Below are positions 1 to 8,988 of a DNA stretch of 64,000 nt, piece after piece (position 1 is the stretch's first letter; every line of letters begins with the position of its first letter). The notes under the pieces are model-generated. The model was given only the letters and a program-made list of their open reading frames with translations. It was not told the DNA's origin and made no database searches. The position numbers were made by a program, and so were the translations under genes. Origin of the DNA: a bacterium (GTDB lineage: Bacteria; ARS69); the NCBI GenBank assembly GCA_025774805.1, contig JALGZR010000023.1, forward strand, positions 35,154 to 99,153, given 5' to 3'.

Positions 1-34
1 GTCGAGTATCGTCGATCCGACGAGCGAGCTCCTG

Positions 35-2014
35 ATGCAGATCACGCACGTCGAGTCGCGGATTCCCTGGAAGACGGTCGGGGTGTTTCTGCTGGCGCTT
101 CTCTGGCTGCCGACGCTCGGAGGAATGACGGCCCGGCTCGATCCGGCTCCCGGTCCGGAGAGCGCCTGGGACGGCGTGCGTCCGGGCCCGGAGGCGGCGT
201 GGATCGCCGATGTCTTCGAGGATCGCCCGCTCGCCTCCCATGAATCGGTGCACGTGCGCGCCGCCAGCCGTTGGATGTGGTCCGCCTTTGGAGTGGACCC
301 CGAGGCCGGGCGCCCGCTCGGTGCGACGGGTCGCCGGGCGGTCCGGGTTCCCGGCGCGGTCGCGTCTTTTCTATCCCTGCTGTTGCTCCTCGCGCTGGGC
401 CGCGCAATCGCGGGTGACGCCGGCGGGCTGCTGGCCGCGAGCCTGGGAGCGGTCGTCGCGCCGTGGACGCGCGTGGGGGGCAGCGCCCTGCCGCTGGCGG
501 TGGGGGAGATGCTCGCGCTCGCGGGCGTGTGGCGGGCGGTCGCGGTTCAGGCGCGGCACCGCGAGGTCGAGGTGCCGGGGATCAGCGCGATCCGGATCGG
601 GTTCGCCGGGATCCTGCTCGGGCTCGCGGTCCTCTGGTCGCCGGCGAACGGCGGGACGCTCGTCGCCACCGTTCTGTTCTGGCTCCTCCTCGCGTTGCTC
701 CGTACGAGCTCCGAGCGCACCACGCTTCCCGTCGAGAGGCCGGGGGCCACGGCGTTCTACGGAGTGGCCGGCATGGTCACGCTCGGGGGAGCGGCGGTCT
801 TGAGTGCCTGGGGAGTGGAGCGGCTGGCCGGAGGGACGGGACTGACGTTTCTCGCGGGGCCGCGGCTCGGGCTCGCGGACGGGAGCGCGCTGTGGGTCGA
901 TCTCTACCGGGGACTGCTCTCCCCCGGTCCGGTCACCGACCGGCTGGTGCTGGTCGCGATCCCGGTGCTCGTTCTGGTGCGGGTCGTCGAGTGGTGGGCC
1001 GGAAAGCCGTGGCGGGCCTCCGGTCTTCTTCCGTGGGTCTTTCTCGGGCTGTACGCGCTCGCCTTCCTCCGGGGCGCCGTCGACGTCGGCCGTCTGATCG
1101 TCCCGCTCACCGTGCCGCCGCTGTTCGTCCTCGGGATCGGGTGGCTCGTTCTGCGGGGACTTCGCCCGGGACGGGTGCACCGGCAGGAGTACAGCTTTCT
1201 CCTCGTCTGGTTGGGAATCGCTCTCGGGATGGTGCCCCTGCTGCCGGCCCGCGCGCTCGGGGATCCCCGGCTGGCCGCGTGCGTGATGCTGCTTCCCCCA
1301 CTTCTGATCATGGCCGGCCGCACCGCGAGGGCGATTTGGGAGATGAACGAGCACCTCTCGACGCGAGTGATCATCCTCCTTCTCTCCTATCTTCCCGTGT
1401 TCGCGTTCGTGGTCGCGGCGGTGGGGGACCTCGCCGGCTCCGGCTCCCTTCCCGGTGCGTTCGCGGCGACCTTTGACGCCCGGATTCCTCACATCGTGCT
1501 CGGGATCGTGGTCCTGGGGATCCTCTCCGAGCTCGTCACGGTGCGGCCCGACGTGGTGTCGGTCCGGCCCCTGCAGGCCTCGCGCACCCGGGGGCGGCGG
1601 GGGCGCCGCTCGGGAGAACGGGGCGGCGAGGAGCGGGCCGCCGGCACCAAGGGCGGTGGACGCGAGGGGGAAGGCGGCCGCCGGGGCGGCAGGGGCGAGG
1701 ACGATCGAAAGCGGGGGCGTGGCAAGAGGAGGAAGGGGGAGAAGCGAAAGGACCGCGGTGAGAAGCGAGAGCGCGAGCCAAAGGATGGCCGCGACAAGCG
1801 TCGGGACGAGGGGAAAGGCGAGCGCGACCGACGCCGCGACCGGAAGGAGGGCGACCGCGACCGACGCCGTGATCGCTCGAAGAAGGGCTCCCGACGGGAT
1901 CGCCGGAGCCGCGACCGGGACTCGGACCGGGATCGCCCGACACCCTCTTCCGGTCGGGGCAGACGGCGCGGCGGTGGCCGGCGGAGCGGAGGGGACGAAG
2001 GAAAGCGCACGTGA
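35..2014 (+). CDS. GT39/ArnT-like polytopic membrane protein with long charged C-terminal tail
   Basis: The first ~510 residues are a polytopic membrane protein with about ten hydrophobic segments. The segment around residues 85-150 (R-x-P-G, a leucine-rich helix, then GRAIAGDAGGLLAASLG) resembles the start of family 39 lipid-linked sugar transferases (PMT/ArnT), which use polyprenyl-phosphate sugars at the membrane. The usual early acidic motif is not clear, so activity is uncertain. From about residue 515 to 659 the protein becomes a low-complexity tail almost entirely of R, K, D, E and G. The stop overlaps the MATE start by 4 bp (GTGA), so the two genes are probably co-transcribed. ATG 35 is the first start available; a start left of the window cannot be excluded. 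Confidence 0.65.
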   Translation: MQITHVESRIPWKTVGVFLLALLWLPTLGGMTARLDPAPGPESAWDGVRPGPEAAWIADVFEDRPLASHESVHVRAASRWMWSAFGVDPEAGRPLGATGRRAVRVPGAVASFLSLLLLLALGRAIAGDAGGLLAASLGAVVAPWTRVGGSALPLAVGEMLALAGVWRAVAVQARHREVEVPGISAIRIGFAGILLGLAVLWSPANGGTLVATVLFWLLLALLRTSSERTTLPVERPGATAFYGVAGMVTLGGAAVLSAWGVERLAGGTGLTFLAGPRLGLADGSALWVDLYRGLLSPGPVTDRLVLVAIPVLVLVRVVEWWAGKPWRASGLLPWVFLGLYALAFLRGAVDVGRLIVPLTVPPLFVLGIGWLVLRGLRPGRVHRQEYSFLLVWLGIALGMVPLLPARALGDPRLAACVMLLPPLLIMAGRTARAIWEMNEHLSTRVIILLLSYLPVFAFVVAAVGDLAGSGSLPGAFAATFDARIPHIVLGIVVLGILSELVTVRPDVVSVRPLQASRTRGRRGRRSGERGGEERAAGTKGGGREGEGGRRGGRGEDDRKRGRGKRRKGEKRKDRGEKREREPKDGRDKRRDEGKGERDRRRDRKEGDRDRRRDRSKKGSRRDRRSRDRDSDRDRPTPSSGRGRRRGGGRRSGGDEGKRT

Positions 2015-3399
2015 GTCGTCTCCCCCGCCGTCCGGGTGGACCTCGCGAGGTCTTCCTTCTCGCGTGGCCGGCCGTCGTCAACATGATGTCCATCACCCTC
2101 ATGGGGACGGCGGACACCTACTTCGTCGGAACGCTCGGCACCGCCCAGCAAGGGGCCGTCGGCTTCACGACGACCCTGATGTGGTCGGTCTTCTGCTTCT
2201 TCATCGGCACGCTCGAGATCGTGCAGACCTACGTGGCCCAGGCGACGGGCGCGGGGTCGCCGGAACGGGCCGCGCGGTGGGGAAGCTCCGGGTTGCACCT
2301 CGCGCTCGCCTTCTCGGTCGTGCCGCTGCCGCTCGCGCTCGCCGGCGAGTCGCTCTTCGCCGCGCTGGGCGTGGCTCCCGCCATGATCCCCTTCGCCGGG
2401 ACGTACTTCCGCATCCGGATCCTCGGGGCGGCGCCGATCTTCCTCTCGCGCATCGGCGACGGTTACTATCGGGGCCTCGGCGACACCGTGACCCCGATGA
2501 TCGTCGCGGGAATCGCGAACGTCCTGAACGTGATTCTCGACGCGCTGTGGATCCCCGGCGTTCCCGCGCTCGGCATCCCCTCGTTCGGAGTCGAGGGGGC
2601 GGCCTGGGCCACGATCGTCGCCACCTGCGTGCACACCGCGATCTACCTGGGACTGGCACGGCGCCGGAGGGCGCGCGGCGGTCCCGCTCCCCGGTATCGC
2701 GATCGCCTCGCTCCGGCCGATCAGCGCGAGCTGCTCCGCGTCGGCGCGCCGTCCGGTCTGCACTGGGCGGTCGACATCGCGGCGTGGACGCTGTTCACGG
2801 TCGCGGTCGCGCGGCTCGACGAGACACAGGCCGCCGCCAACGTGATCGGGCTGACGATCATTCGCGCTTCGTTCATGCCCGGCTTCGGCTTCAGTACCGC
2901 GGCCCAGACGCTCGTGGGTCAGTACCTCGGCGCGCGGGACGTCGCGTCCGCGCGGCGGTCGGGGTGGAACAGCACGTGGATCACGCTGGGCTACATGGGC
3001 GGTATGGGGCTGCTCTTTCTCCTCTTCCGCGAGACGCTCGTGGGGTTCTTCACCGACGACCCCGAGGTGATCCGGGTCGGCAGCCGGCTGCTGCTCTGGG
3101 GAGCGGCGTTCCAGATCGGCGACGGCCTGCAGCTCGTGATCGCGGGCGCCCTGCGCGGGGCCGGCGACACGCGCTTCGTCATGTGGACGGCCCTGGCCGG
3201 CTCGTGGGCGGTCTTCGCCCCGCTCACGTTCTGGCTCATGATCGTGCGGGGAATGGGCGCCGAGGCGGGATGGCTCGCGGTGAACGTCTGGGTCGCCGCG
3301 CTCGTAGTGCCGCTGATCGTCCGGTTCCGCGGCGACGCCTGGACGAAGGGCGGGATCAACCTCGAGCCGAGGCCGGTCCCGGAGGCGGAGGTGGCGTAG
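2011..3399 (+). CDS. MATE family efflux transporter
   Basis: A 462-residue protein with about twelve hydrophobic segments in two homologous halves, the size and layout of multidrug and toxin extrusion (MATE) carriers. Family-like stretches include PAVVNMMSITLMGTADTYFVG near residue 25 and the second-half equivalent around GFGFSTAAQTLVGQYLGARD. It starts with GTG overlapping the previous stop (GTGA). MATE proteins export cationic drugs or metabolites using Na+ or H+ gradients; the substrate here cannot be told. Coupling with a glycosyltransferase-like gene leaves open a role in envelope lipid or glycan export, but that is only context. Confidence 0.9.
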   Translation: MSRLPRRPGGPREVFLLAWPAVVNMMSITLMGTADTYFVGTLGTAQQGAVGFTTTLMWSVFCFFIGTLEIVQTYVAQATGAGSPERAARWGSSGLHLALAFSVVPLPLALAGESLFAALGVAPAMIPFAGTYFRIRILGAAPIFLSRIGDGYYRGLGDTVTPMIVAGIANVLNVILDALWIPGVPALGIPSFGVEGAAWATIVATCVHTAIYLGLARRRRARGGPAPRYRDRLAPADQRELLRVGAPSGLHWAVDIAAWTLFTVAVARLDETQAAANVIGLTIIRASFMPGFGFSTAAQTLVGQYLGARDVASARRSGWNSTWITLGYMGGMGLLFLLFRETLVGFFTDDPEVIRVGSRLLLWGAAFQIGDGLQLVIAGALRGAGDTRFVMWTALAGSWAVFAPLTFWLMIVRGMGAEAGWLAVNVWVAALVVPLIVRFRGDAWTKGGINLEPRPVPEAEVA

Positions 3400-3760
3400 G
3401 GCGGGCGCGAGGGATGTCGAGCAACGTCGCGCCACTTCGGCGTGCGTCCGATCTCGACCGAACGCCTTCTGACTCCACTTCGCTTCACCGAGACGCAGGA
3501 TTCCGGAGTCGAGGCTTCGGGACACGACATCCCCTTCGCTCTCCCTGCCGCGCCACCAGCGCATTCCGCCGACCGTCGGGCTACCCGATCACGCGAACTG
3601 CGGACCTCCGCGAGCTCGGGCGGACTGCCGTTCCCGGACAGACCGGATCAATGGTACGTCTGCGCCGGACCCGCGACTCTGACCGTGGAACTCGGGAAGC
3701 TTCGGCAGGCGGGCTCTGCCGACGGCAGACACGGGGCGAGAAGCGACGGTCCTCGAGATC
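3400..3760. other. Intergenic stretch, no gene seen
   Basis: About 360 bases between the MATE stop and the promoter of the TolC gene. Short open frames exist in several phases, but none has a ribosome-binding site, recognisable protein or compositional signal of coding. No clear terminator hairpin followed by T residues was found. Confidence 0.5.
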
Positions 3761-3788
3761 TTGACACGGCATTCCGGGGGCGCATACT
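3761..3788 (+). promoter_or_regulatory. Predicted sigma-70 promoter of the TolC-fusion gene
   Basis: A consensus -35 box TTGACA (3761-3766) is followed after 16 bases by CATACT (3783-3788), close to the -10 consensus TATAAT. This is the best housekeeping-type promoter in the window. Transcription would start near 3795, leaving a leader of about 95 bases before the preferred ATG at 3891. Confidence 0.6.
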
Positions 3789-3890
3789 GGTGGGCGATTT
3801 GCTCGAAGAGACAGAGCCCGCCTCTGGCATTTCGCAATGACGAAGCTGCGGGCGGTCCCCGCAATCGCGTGCCCCGCGCCAAGGGCATCT

Positions 3891-6284
3891 ATGAAGACCC
3901 CAGCCCGGATCTTCTGTGTCTTCCTACCGCTCACTCTCTTCTCGACCGTGACTGCTGCGCGAGAAGATCTTCCGACCGTCACCATCGGGGTCCTCTTGGA
4001 CGGTCCGTTGGCGCGCCTTCAGGAGGTCCCGGAGACCATCGAGCGTGAGATCACGAACCTGCTTTCGAGCGACTTCTCGGTCCGGATCCCGGCGCGGGAG
4101 CGGATCGAAGCCGACTGGACCGTGGCCGGGGTGACGAGCGGACTGGATCAGCTTCTCGCCGACCGCGAGGTGGACATGATCGTGGTTGTCGGATCTATCG
4201 GGACCCACGTCGCGACCCAGCGGGGAAGATTCGGCAAGCCGGTCGTCGCATTGCCCGTCTACCTGCCGCAGATCCAGGAGCTCGCCGCCCGGGAGGGAAG
4301 CGGAATCCGCAATCTTCACTTCCTCACGGTGACACAACGACCGGACATCGGGGTGCTCCGGGAGATCACGCCGTGCAGACGGGTCGCCGTGTTCATCGAA
4401 GGAGCCCTGGCGCGAGCGATTCCGGGGATCATCGACCGTATGGAGGAGGCCGCGAAGGAGTACGAGCTCTCTCTCCAGCTCATCGAGGTCGACACCACTA
4501 TCGAGCCCGCCCTCGAGGCTCTGGGTCCGGACGTGGAGGCCGTCTACGTTCTCCCCCTGCACCGCATTTCTCCGGCCGACTTCGGGCGTCTGGTGAGTGA
4601 GCTCCAAGCGCGGCAACTCCCGAGCTTTTCGTCGGTCGGGCGTCCCGAGGTGGATCTCGGGATCCTGGCCGGCCTCAAACCTCCCGATTTTCTGCGGTGG
4701 GTCGCGCGCAGGACGGCGCTGAACACGCAGCGGATCCTACAGGGGATCGATCCGCGTGAGATCCCCGTCGCGTTCTCGTCGCGGGAAGCGCTCTCGATCA
4801 ATATGGCGACGGCCCGGGCGATTGAGGTCTATCCCAAGTGGAAAGTCCTCACCGAGGCGGAGCTCGTGGAAGAGGACGTCCGCCGGGTGGGGCGGAAGAT
4901 CTCTCTGGAGGACGCGGTCCGCGAAGCGGTGGAGGTGAATCTCGAGCTTGCCGTGCGGGAGCGGGATTTGGCCGCCGGAGCGGAGGACGTTCGTCTCGCG
5001 ACCGCGAATCTCCTGCCGCAAATCGATGTCTCCGCAAACGGCGTGATCATCGATGAGGACCGAGCCGAGGCGAGCTTCGGCTCGGCGACCGAGAGGACCC
5101 TCACCGGGTCGGCGACGCTGACCCAGTTGCTTTACAGTGAGCCGGGATGGGCGAACCGTACGATCCAGAAGTCACTGCAGGAGGCGCGGGAGCTGGATCG
5201 CGACGCGCTCCGGCTCGACATCGCGTTCGACGCGGCCGTTACCTACCTTGACATCTTGAGGGCGAAGACGTTCGAGAGGATCCAGAGGGAGAACCTCGAT
5301 CTCACGCGGACGAATCTCGAGCTGGCCCGGGTCCGGGAGTCGATCGGGACCGCCACGCCGGGCGAGGTCTATCGCTGGGAGAACCAGATCGCGAATGCGC
5401 GGCAGGCGGTGATCGATGCCTCGGCCCAACGGAACCGGGCGGAGATCGAGCTGAACCGTCTTCTGCACCGGCCGCTCGAGGAGCCGTTTCGTACGACAGA
5501 TGCGTATCTGGAAGATCCCGTGCTCATGACCAGTCAGCGCGCGCTGTTCCGGTACATGGACAATCCGTGGGGCTTTCGCGTCTTCCGTCGCTTCATGGCG
5601 AAGGAAGCGTTGGAGTCAGCGCCCGAGCTTCGAGCGCTCGACGCGGCGGTCGCGGCCCAAGAGCGGGCGCTCGCGTCGGCTTCGCGCCGCTTCTGGATTC
5701 CGACGCTCGGCCTGCAAGTGAACGTGACCGAGACGATCGAGAGAGACGGCGCGGGCTCCGGGGAGTTCTCCGGCCTCGGGCTTCTCGATCTCCCGCGGGC
5801 CGACGACACGGACTGGTTCGTGGGGGTGAACCTCTCGTATCCGCTTTTCGAAGGGGGAGCGCGTTTCGCGGACAAGAAACAGGCGCAGGAGAACCTGGCC
5901 CGGATCGAGACCGAGCGCGAGGTAGTGGCGGAGCGCGTGGAGCAACGCGTACGGTCGGCGCTCCACGACATGGGAGCGTCGCTCGCGGGCATCGACCTCT
6001 CGAGTGACGCGGCCGAGGCGGCTCGCAAGAACTACGAGCTGGTGCTGGAGGCCTATCGTCGCGGGGCCATCTCGATCCTCGACCTACTGGATGCGCAGAA
6101 CGTGGCGCTGGTTTCGGACGAAGCGGCCGCCAATGCCGTGTACGCTTTCCTGATCGATCTGATGAGCGTGCAGCGAGCTGCGGGTCGCCTGGACTTCTTC
6201 TGCTCCGTGGAAGAGCGGCAGGCGTTCTTCGAACGGCTGGAGTCGTTCTTCAGGGAAGCCGGGGATGCTCCCGCGGGCAGATGA
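3891..6284 (+). CDS. TolC-family outer membrane protein with N-terminal ABC substrate-binding-like domain
   Basis: A 797-residue fusion. After a signal peptide, residues ~25-310 resemble the ABC_sub_bind family (periplasmic binding fold; TVTIGVLLDGP, then DMIVVVGSIGTHVA, then VAVFIEGALARA). Residues ~330-790 form two outer membrane efflux (OEP) repeats with long alpha-helical stretches and the typical closing motif YRRGAISILDLLDAQ. TolC proteins form the trimeric outer-membrane duct of efflux pumps and type I secretion. I prefer ATG 3891 to ATG 3837 because it gives a compact signal peptide (MKTPARIFCVFLPL) and has AAGG six bases upstream. No adaptor (HlyD) or inner-membrane pump lies next to it, so its partner is unknown. 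Confidence 0.85.
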   Translation: MKTPARIFCVFLPLTLFSTVTAAREDLPTVTIGVLLDGPLARLQEVPETIEREITNLLSSDFSVRIPARERIEADWTVAGVTSGLDQLLADREVDMIVVVGSIGTHVATQRGRFGKPVVALPVYLPQIQELAAREGSGIRNLHFLTVTQRPDIGVLREITPCRRVAVFIEGALARAIPGIIDRMEEAAKEYELSLQLIEVDTTIEPALEALGPDVEAVYVLPLHRISPADFGRLVSELQARQLPSFSSVGRPEVDLGILAGLKPPDFLRWVARRTALNTQRILQGIDPREIPVAFSSREALSINMATARAIEVYPKWKVLTEAELVEEDVRRVGRKISLEDAVREAVEVNLELAVRERDLAAGAEDVRLATANLLPQIDVSANGVIIDEDRAEASFGSATERTLTGSATLTQLLYSEPGWANRTIQKSLQEARELDRDALRLDIAFDAAVTYLDILRAKTFERIQRENLDLTRTNLELARVRESIGTATPGEVYRWENQIANARQAVIDASAQRNRAEIELNRLLHRPLEEPFRTTDAYLEDPVLMTSQRALFRYMDNPWGFRVFRRFMAKEALESAPELRALDAAVAAQERALASASRRFWIPTLGLQVNVTETIERDGAGSGEFSGLGLLDLPRADDTDWFVGVNLSYPLFEGGARFADKKQAQENLARIETEREVVAERVEQRVRSALHDMGASLAGIDLSSDAAEAARKNYELVLEAYRRGAISILDLLDAQNVALVSDEAAANAVYAFLIDLMSVQRAAGRLDFFCSVEERQAFFERLESFFREAGDAPAGR

Positions 6285-6441
6285 TCGGGACCACGCGCGG
6301 GGCAGTCACCGCGGGGGCGGGTGCGAGATCGAAGGCCCGGACTTCGATCTCCGAGGGCAGAATCTGTTGATTCCGTGCAAGAATCCGCCCGTCCTCGATT
6401 TCGGGGATGGCGGCCACGCGTTGGACTGAGGAGAGCACGTT

Positions 6442-8073
6442 CTGCATCCTACCCCACGATCGTACAGGATCGAGACCGAGGCGGCGGCGCAAGAGGTTCT
6501 GGCCCGTTTCCGGGCACGGTTCCGCACTCGGGACGAGGTCGACAGTCCCTCCGCCATCACGTACTACGACACGTTCGACTGGCGTCTCTACCGAAGGGGC
6601 GGTGTCCTCGCTCTCCAGCCCTCCGGAAACCGGTGGGATCTTTCGTGGGAATCGAGGGAGGGTCTGGTGCGCCACCGCCTCCGGGTTCCCGGGATTCCGG
6701 CCTTTTCCCGGGACCTGCCGGAGGGTCCGCTGCGAGAGGCCCTGACTCCGATGATCGAGATGCGCCGTCTGCTCCCCGTCGCGAGTGTCAGGCGGCAGGC
6801 GCGGAGTCTGGCCGTGCTCGATACGAACGGAAAGATCGTCACCCGACTCCGCGTGGACTGCCCCGCGGCCTCGCCGCCCGGTCGGCGGCGGCGGCGGCAA
6901 GCCATGTCTCCCCGCCTCACGATCATTCCGATCCGAGGATACGCACGGGCTTTTCGGGAGGCGCGCCGTTTCGCGGCGCGCGAGCTCGAGCTTCCGGAGT
7001 GCGATTCGCGGGAGATCGTGCTCGCCCTGGCGGCCCTCGGCCAGGTGGCGGGTCGATACTCGTCCAAACTCCGAATCGAGCTCGACGCGGGCATGCGCGC
7101 CGATTCGGCTGCAAAGACGATCCTCCGGGCGCTTCATGCGACGATCGTGGACAATGAGGACGGAACCCGCGCGAACCTGGATTCGGAGTTCCTCCACGAC
7201 TTTCGCGTGGCCGTCCGCCGAACGCGCTCCTGTCTGAGTCAGTTGAAGAGCCTCTTCCGGCCGAGGGGTTTGGGTAAGTTTCCAAAGGAGTTCGCCTGGC
7301 TCGCCCGTCTCACGGGCCCGACACGGGATCTCGACGTCTATCTGCTGAAGATGGAAGCCTATCGCAAGAGCCTTCCGAAGGCCGTACAGCGCGAGTTGGA
7401 GCCCCTCGAGGAGTTCCTCCGCGAACGGCAGGCGGTGGAGCACGAACGGCTCGCCACCGCGCTGGTATCGAAGCGGTATCGCGCGTTGATCCGGAACTGG
7501 AAGCGATTCATAGATACGGAGGTGGATGAGACGGAAGCCCCCGTCGACGCGAAGCGTCCGATCCTCGAAGTGGCCTCGGAGCGGATCGGCAAGTGCCATC
7601 GGCGAGTGATGAAACGGGGGAGGGCGATCGGGGCCGACGTGCCGGCCGAGAAGTTGCATCGGCTGCGGATCGAGTGCAAGAAACTCCGGTACCTCCTCGA
7701 GTTCTTCGCAAGCCTCTACGATCCTGCCACTCTCGGGGCACTCGTTCGAGAGCTCAAGCTCCTCCAGGACAACCTCGGTGACTTCAACGATCTCGAGGTG
7801 CAACAGGGCGCACTGCTGGACTTTGCGCACCAGATGCAGGAAGAGGGAAGCGCGACGGTCGAGATGTTGATGGCGATGGGACGTCTGCGAGAGCAATTGG
7901 AAGAGCGACAGGACGACGAACGGAAACGCTTCGCGAAGCGGTTTGCCCGGTTCTCGAGTCGGAAGAACCTGGCCCGCGTTCTGGAGTTGCTGCCCGCGAC
8001 CCCGGGTTCGCAAGTGGGCGCGGAGGCGGAGGATCCACCGGCTCCTCGAAGCGGGGAGGGCCGGGAATCATGA
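6442..8073 (+). CDS. CYTH-CHAD domain protein, probable polyphosphate-binding, CTG start
   Basis: The C-terminal ~330 residues are a CHAD domain: conserved histidines and basic helices, with LHDFRVAVRRTRSCLSQ, LTGPTRDLDVYLLKM and a second repeat LHRLRIECKKLRYLLEFF. CHAD proteins bind polyphosphate and localise to granules. The N-terminus resembles a short CYTH (triphosphate tunnel) domain, including YYDTFDWRLYRRG, but its first motif is IETEA rather than ExExK. This region is lost if the gene is started at GTG 6667. Coding continues upstream to a stop at 6427, where the only well-placed start is CTG 6442, eight bases after GAGGAG. The protein is then about 543 residues. It overlaps the ParA gene by 4 bp (ATGA). 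Confidence 0.8.
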   Translation: MHPTPRSYRIETEAAAQEVLARFRARFRTRDEVDSPSAITYYDTFDWRLYRRGGVLALQPSGNRWDLSWESREGLVRHRLRVPGIPAFSRDLPEGPLREALTPMIEMRRLLPVASVRRQARSLAVLDTNGKIVTRLRVDCPAASPPGRRRRRQAMSPRLTIIPIRGYARAFREARRFAARELELPECDSREIVLALAALGQVAGRYSSKLRIELDAGMRADSAAKTILRALHATIVDNEDGTRANLDSEFLHDFRVAVRRTRSCLSQLKSLFRPRGLGKFPKEFAWLARLTGPTRDLDVYLLKMEAYRKSLPKAVQRELEPLEEFLRERQAVEHERLATALVSKRYRALIRNWKRFIDTEVDETEAPVDAKRPILEVASERIGKCHRRVMKRGRAIGADVPAEKLHRLRIECKKLRYLLEFFASLYDPATLGALVRELKLLQDNLGDFNDLEVQQGALLDFAHQMQEEGSATVEMLMAMGRLREQLEERQDDERKRFAKRFARFSSRKNLARVLELLPATPGSQVGAEAEDPPAPRSGEGRES

Positions 8074-8843
8074 GAGTCCTCGCCACCTACAACATCAAGG
8101 GCGGGGTAGGGAAGACCGCCACCGCGGTCAATCTGGCGTATCTCTCGGCCAGGGAGGGGGCGCGCACCCTCGTGTGGGACCTCGATCCGCAGGGTGCCGC
8201 CACGTTCTACTTTCGCGTGAAGCCGAAGATGAAGGGCGGGTGGAAGCGTCTCGTTCGAGGCAGGAGCGACATCCGACGATCGATTCGCGGAACGGATTTC
8301 GGCGCCCTCGATCTCGTCCCGTCCGATTTTTCCTCGCGAAACTTGGATCTCTATCTCGACCGTTCGAAAAGGCCGTCGAAGCGGCTGGCGCGCCTCCTCA
8401 AACCGCTGGGGAAAGCCTACGATTTCGTCATTCTCGATTGCCCGCCGAGCATCTCGCTCGTCTCCGAGAGCATCTTCGGGGCGGCGGACGTCCTGCTGGT
8501 TCCGACGTTGCCGACGACCCTCTCGATCCGCGCCCACGAGCAGCTGCGAAACCACCTGTCGGACATGGGGCGCAACCGTCCGGCGCTTTTTCCTTTTCTC
8601 TGTCTCGTGGATCTTCGAAGATCTCTCCACCGGGAGATCTGCAAGCGGTTCCGAGATGAGGATCGCAACGTCCTCGAAGCCTGGATCCCTTACTCGAGCA
8701 CGGTGGAGCGGATGGGAGTCCATCGTGCCCCCCTCGGGACGTTCGCCGGAAAATCGCCTCCGGCTCTCGCGTACGAGCGCTTGTGGAACGAGATCCGAGC
8801 GAGGCTCTCCACCGGCGAAGCTGCGGCGGGGCGGGAATCTTGA
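8070..8843 (+). CDS. ParA/MinD-like ATPase
   Basis: A 257-residue ParA-superfamily ATPase. It has the deviant Walker A box KGGVGKT (residues 10-16, with signature lysine K10), switch region DLDPQG near residues 37-42 and Walker B VILDCPP around D123. There is no N-terminal helix-turn-helix, so it is the short orphan type that positions cargo (chromosome, plasmid, carboxysome, chemotaxis arrays) on nucleoid DNA. No parB or parS-like gene is next to it. It is translationally coupled to the CHAD gene and followed by ppk1, so polyphosphate granules are the obvious candidate cargo; that is inference. Confidence 0.88.
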   Translation: MRVLATYNIKGGVGKTATAVNLAYLSAREGARTLVWDLDPQGAATFYFRVKPKMKGGWKRLVRGRSDIRRSIRGTDFGALDLVPSDFSSRNLDLYLDRSKRPSKRLARLLKPLGKAYDFVILDCPPSISLVSESIFGAADVLLVPTLPTTLSIRAHEQLRNHLSDMGRNRPALFPFLCLVDLRRSLHREICKRFRDEDRNVLEAWIPYSSTVERMGVHRAPLGTFAGKSPPALAYERLWNEIRARLSTGEAAAGRES

Positions 8844-8929
8844 GGCGAACCGTCGTGTCTCAAGGCGGCCCTCCATTCCTCCCGTCTTTTCCGGCGTCCC
8901 GGAAGCACTCCTTGAACGTCCGTCCCGGG

Positions 8930-8935
8930 TATAAT
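8930..8935 (+). promoter_or_regulatory. Possible -10 box ahead of ppk1
   Basis: A perfect TATAAT lies 54 bases upstream of the ppk1 ATG, in the 145-base gap after the ParA gene. The nearest TTGAAC (8912-8917) is only 12 bases away, shorter than the usual 16-18, so this may be an internal promoter needing an activator, or chance. Confidence 0.3.
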
Positions 8936-8988
8936 GGGACGGCGCGGGGACGAAGGGGCCGGCGTCCGTCGGGCCGGAGGATCGGATC

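Noticed and set aside
1489-3564. 691-residue open frame on the minus strand
   Set aside because: Antisense to the GT39-like and MATE genes; low-complexity R/E/P-rich product typical of high-GC shadow frames.
3442-3840. 132-residue open frame between the MATE and TolC genes
   Set aside because: No ribosome-binding site or domain, and it overlaps the consensus promoter at 3761-3788.
6250-8013. 587-residue minus-strand open frame opposite the CHAD gene
   Set aside because: The plus strand clearly encodes the CYTH-CHAD protein; the minus frame has no recognisable domain.
8912-8935. Complete sigma-70 promoter for ppk1
   Set aside because: TATAAT is perfect but TTGAAC is only 12 bases away; kept only as a possible -10 box.
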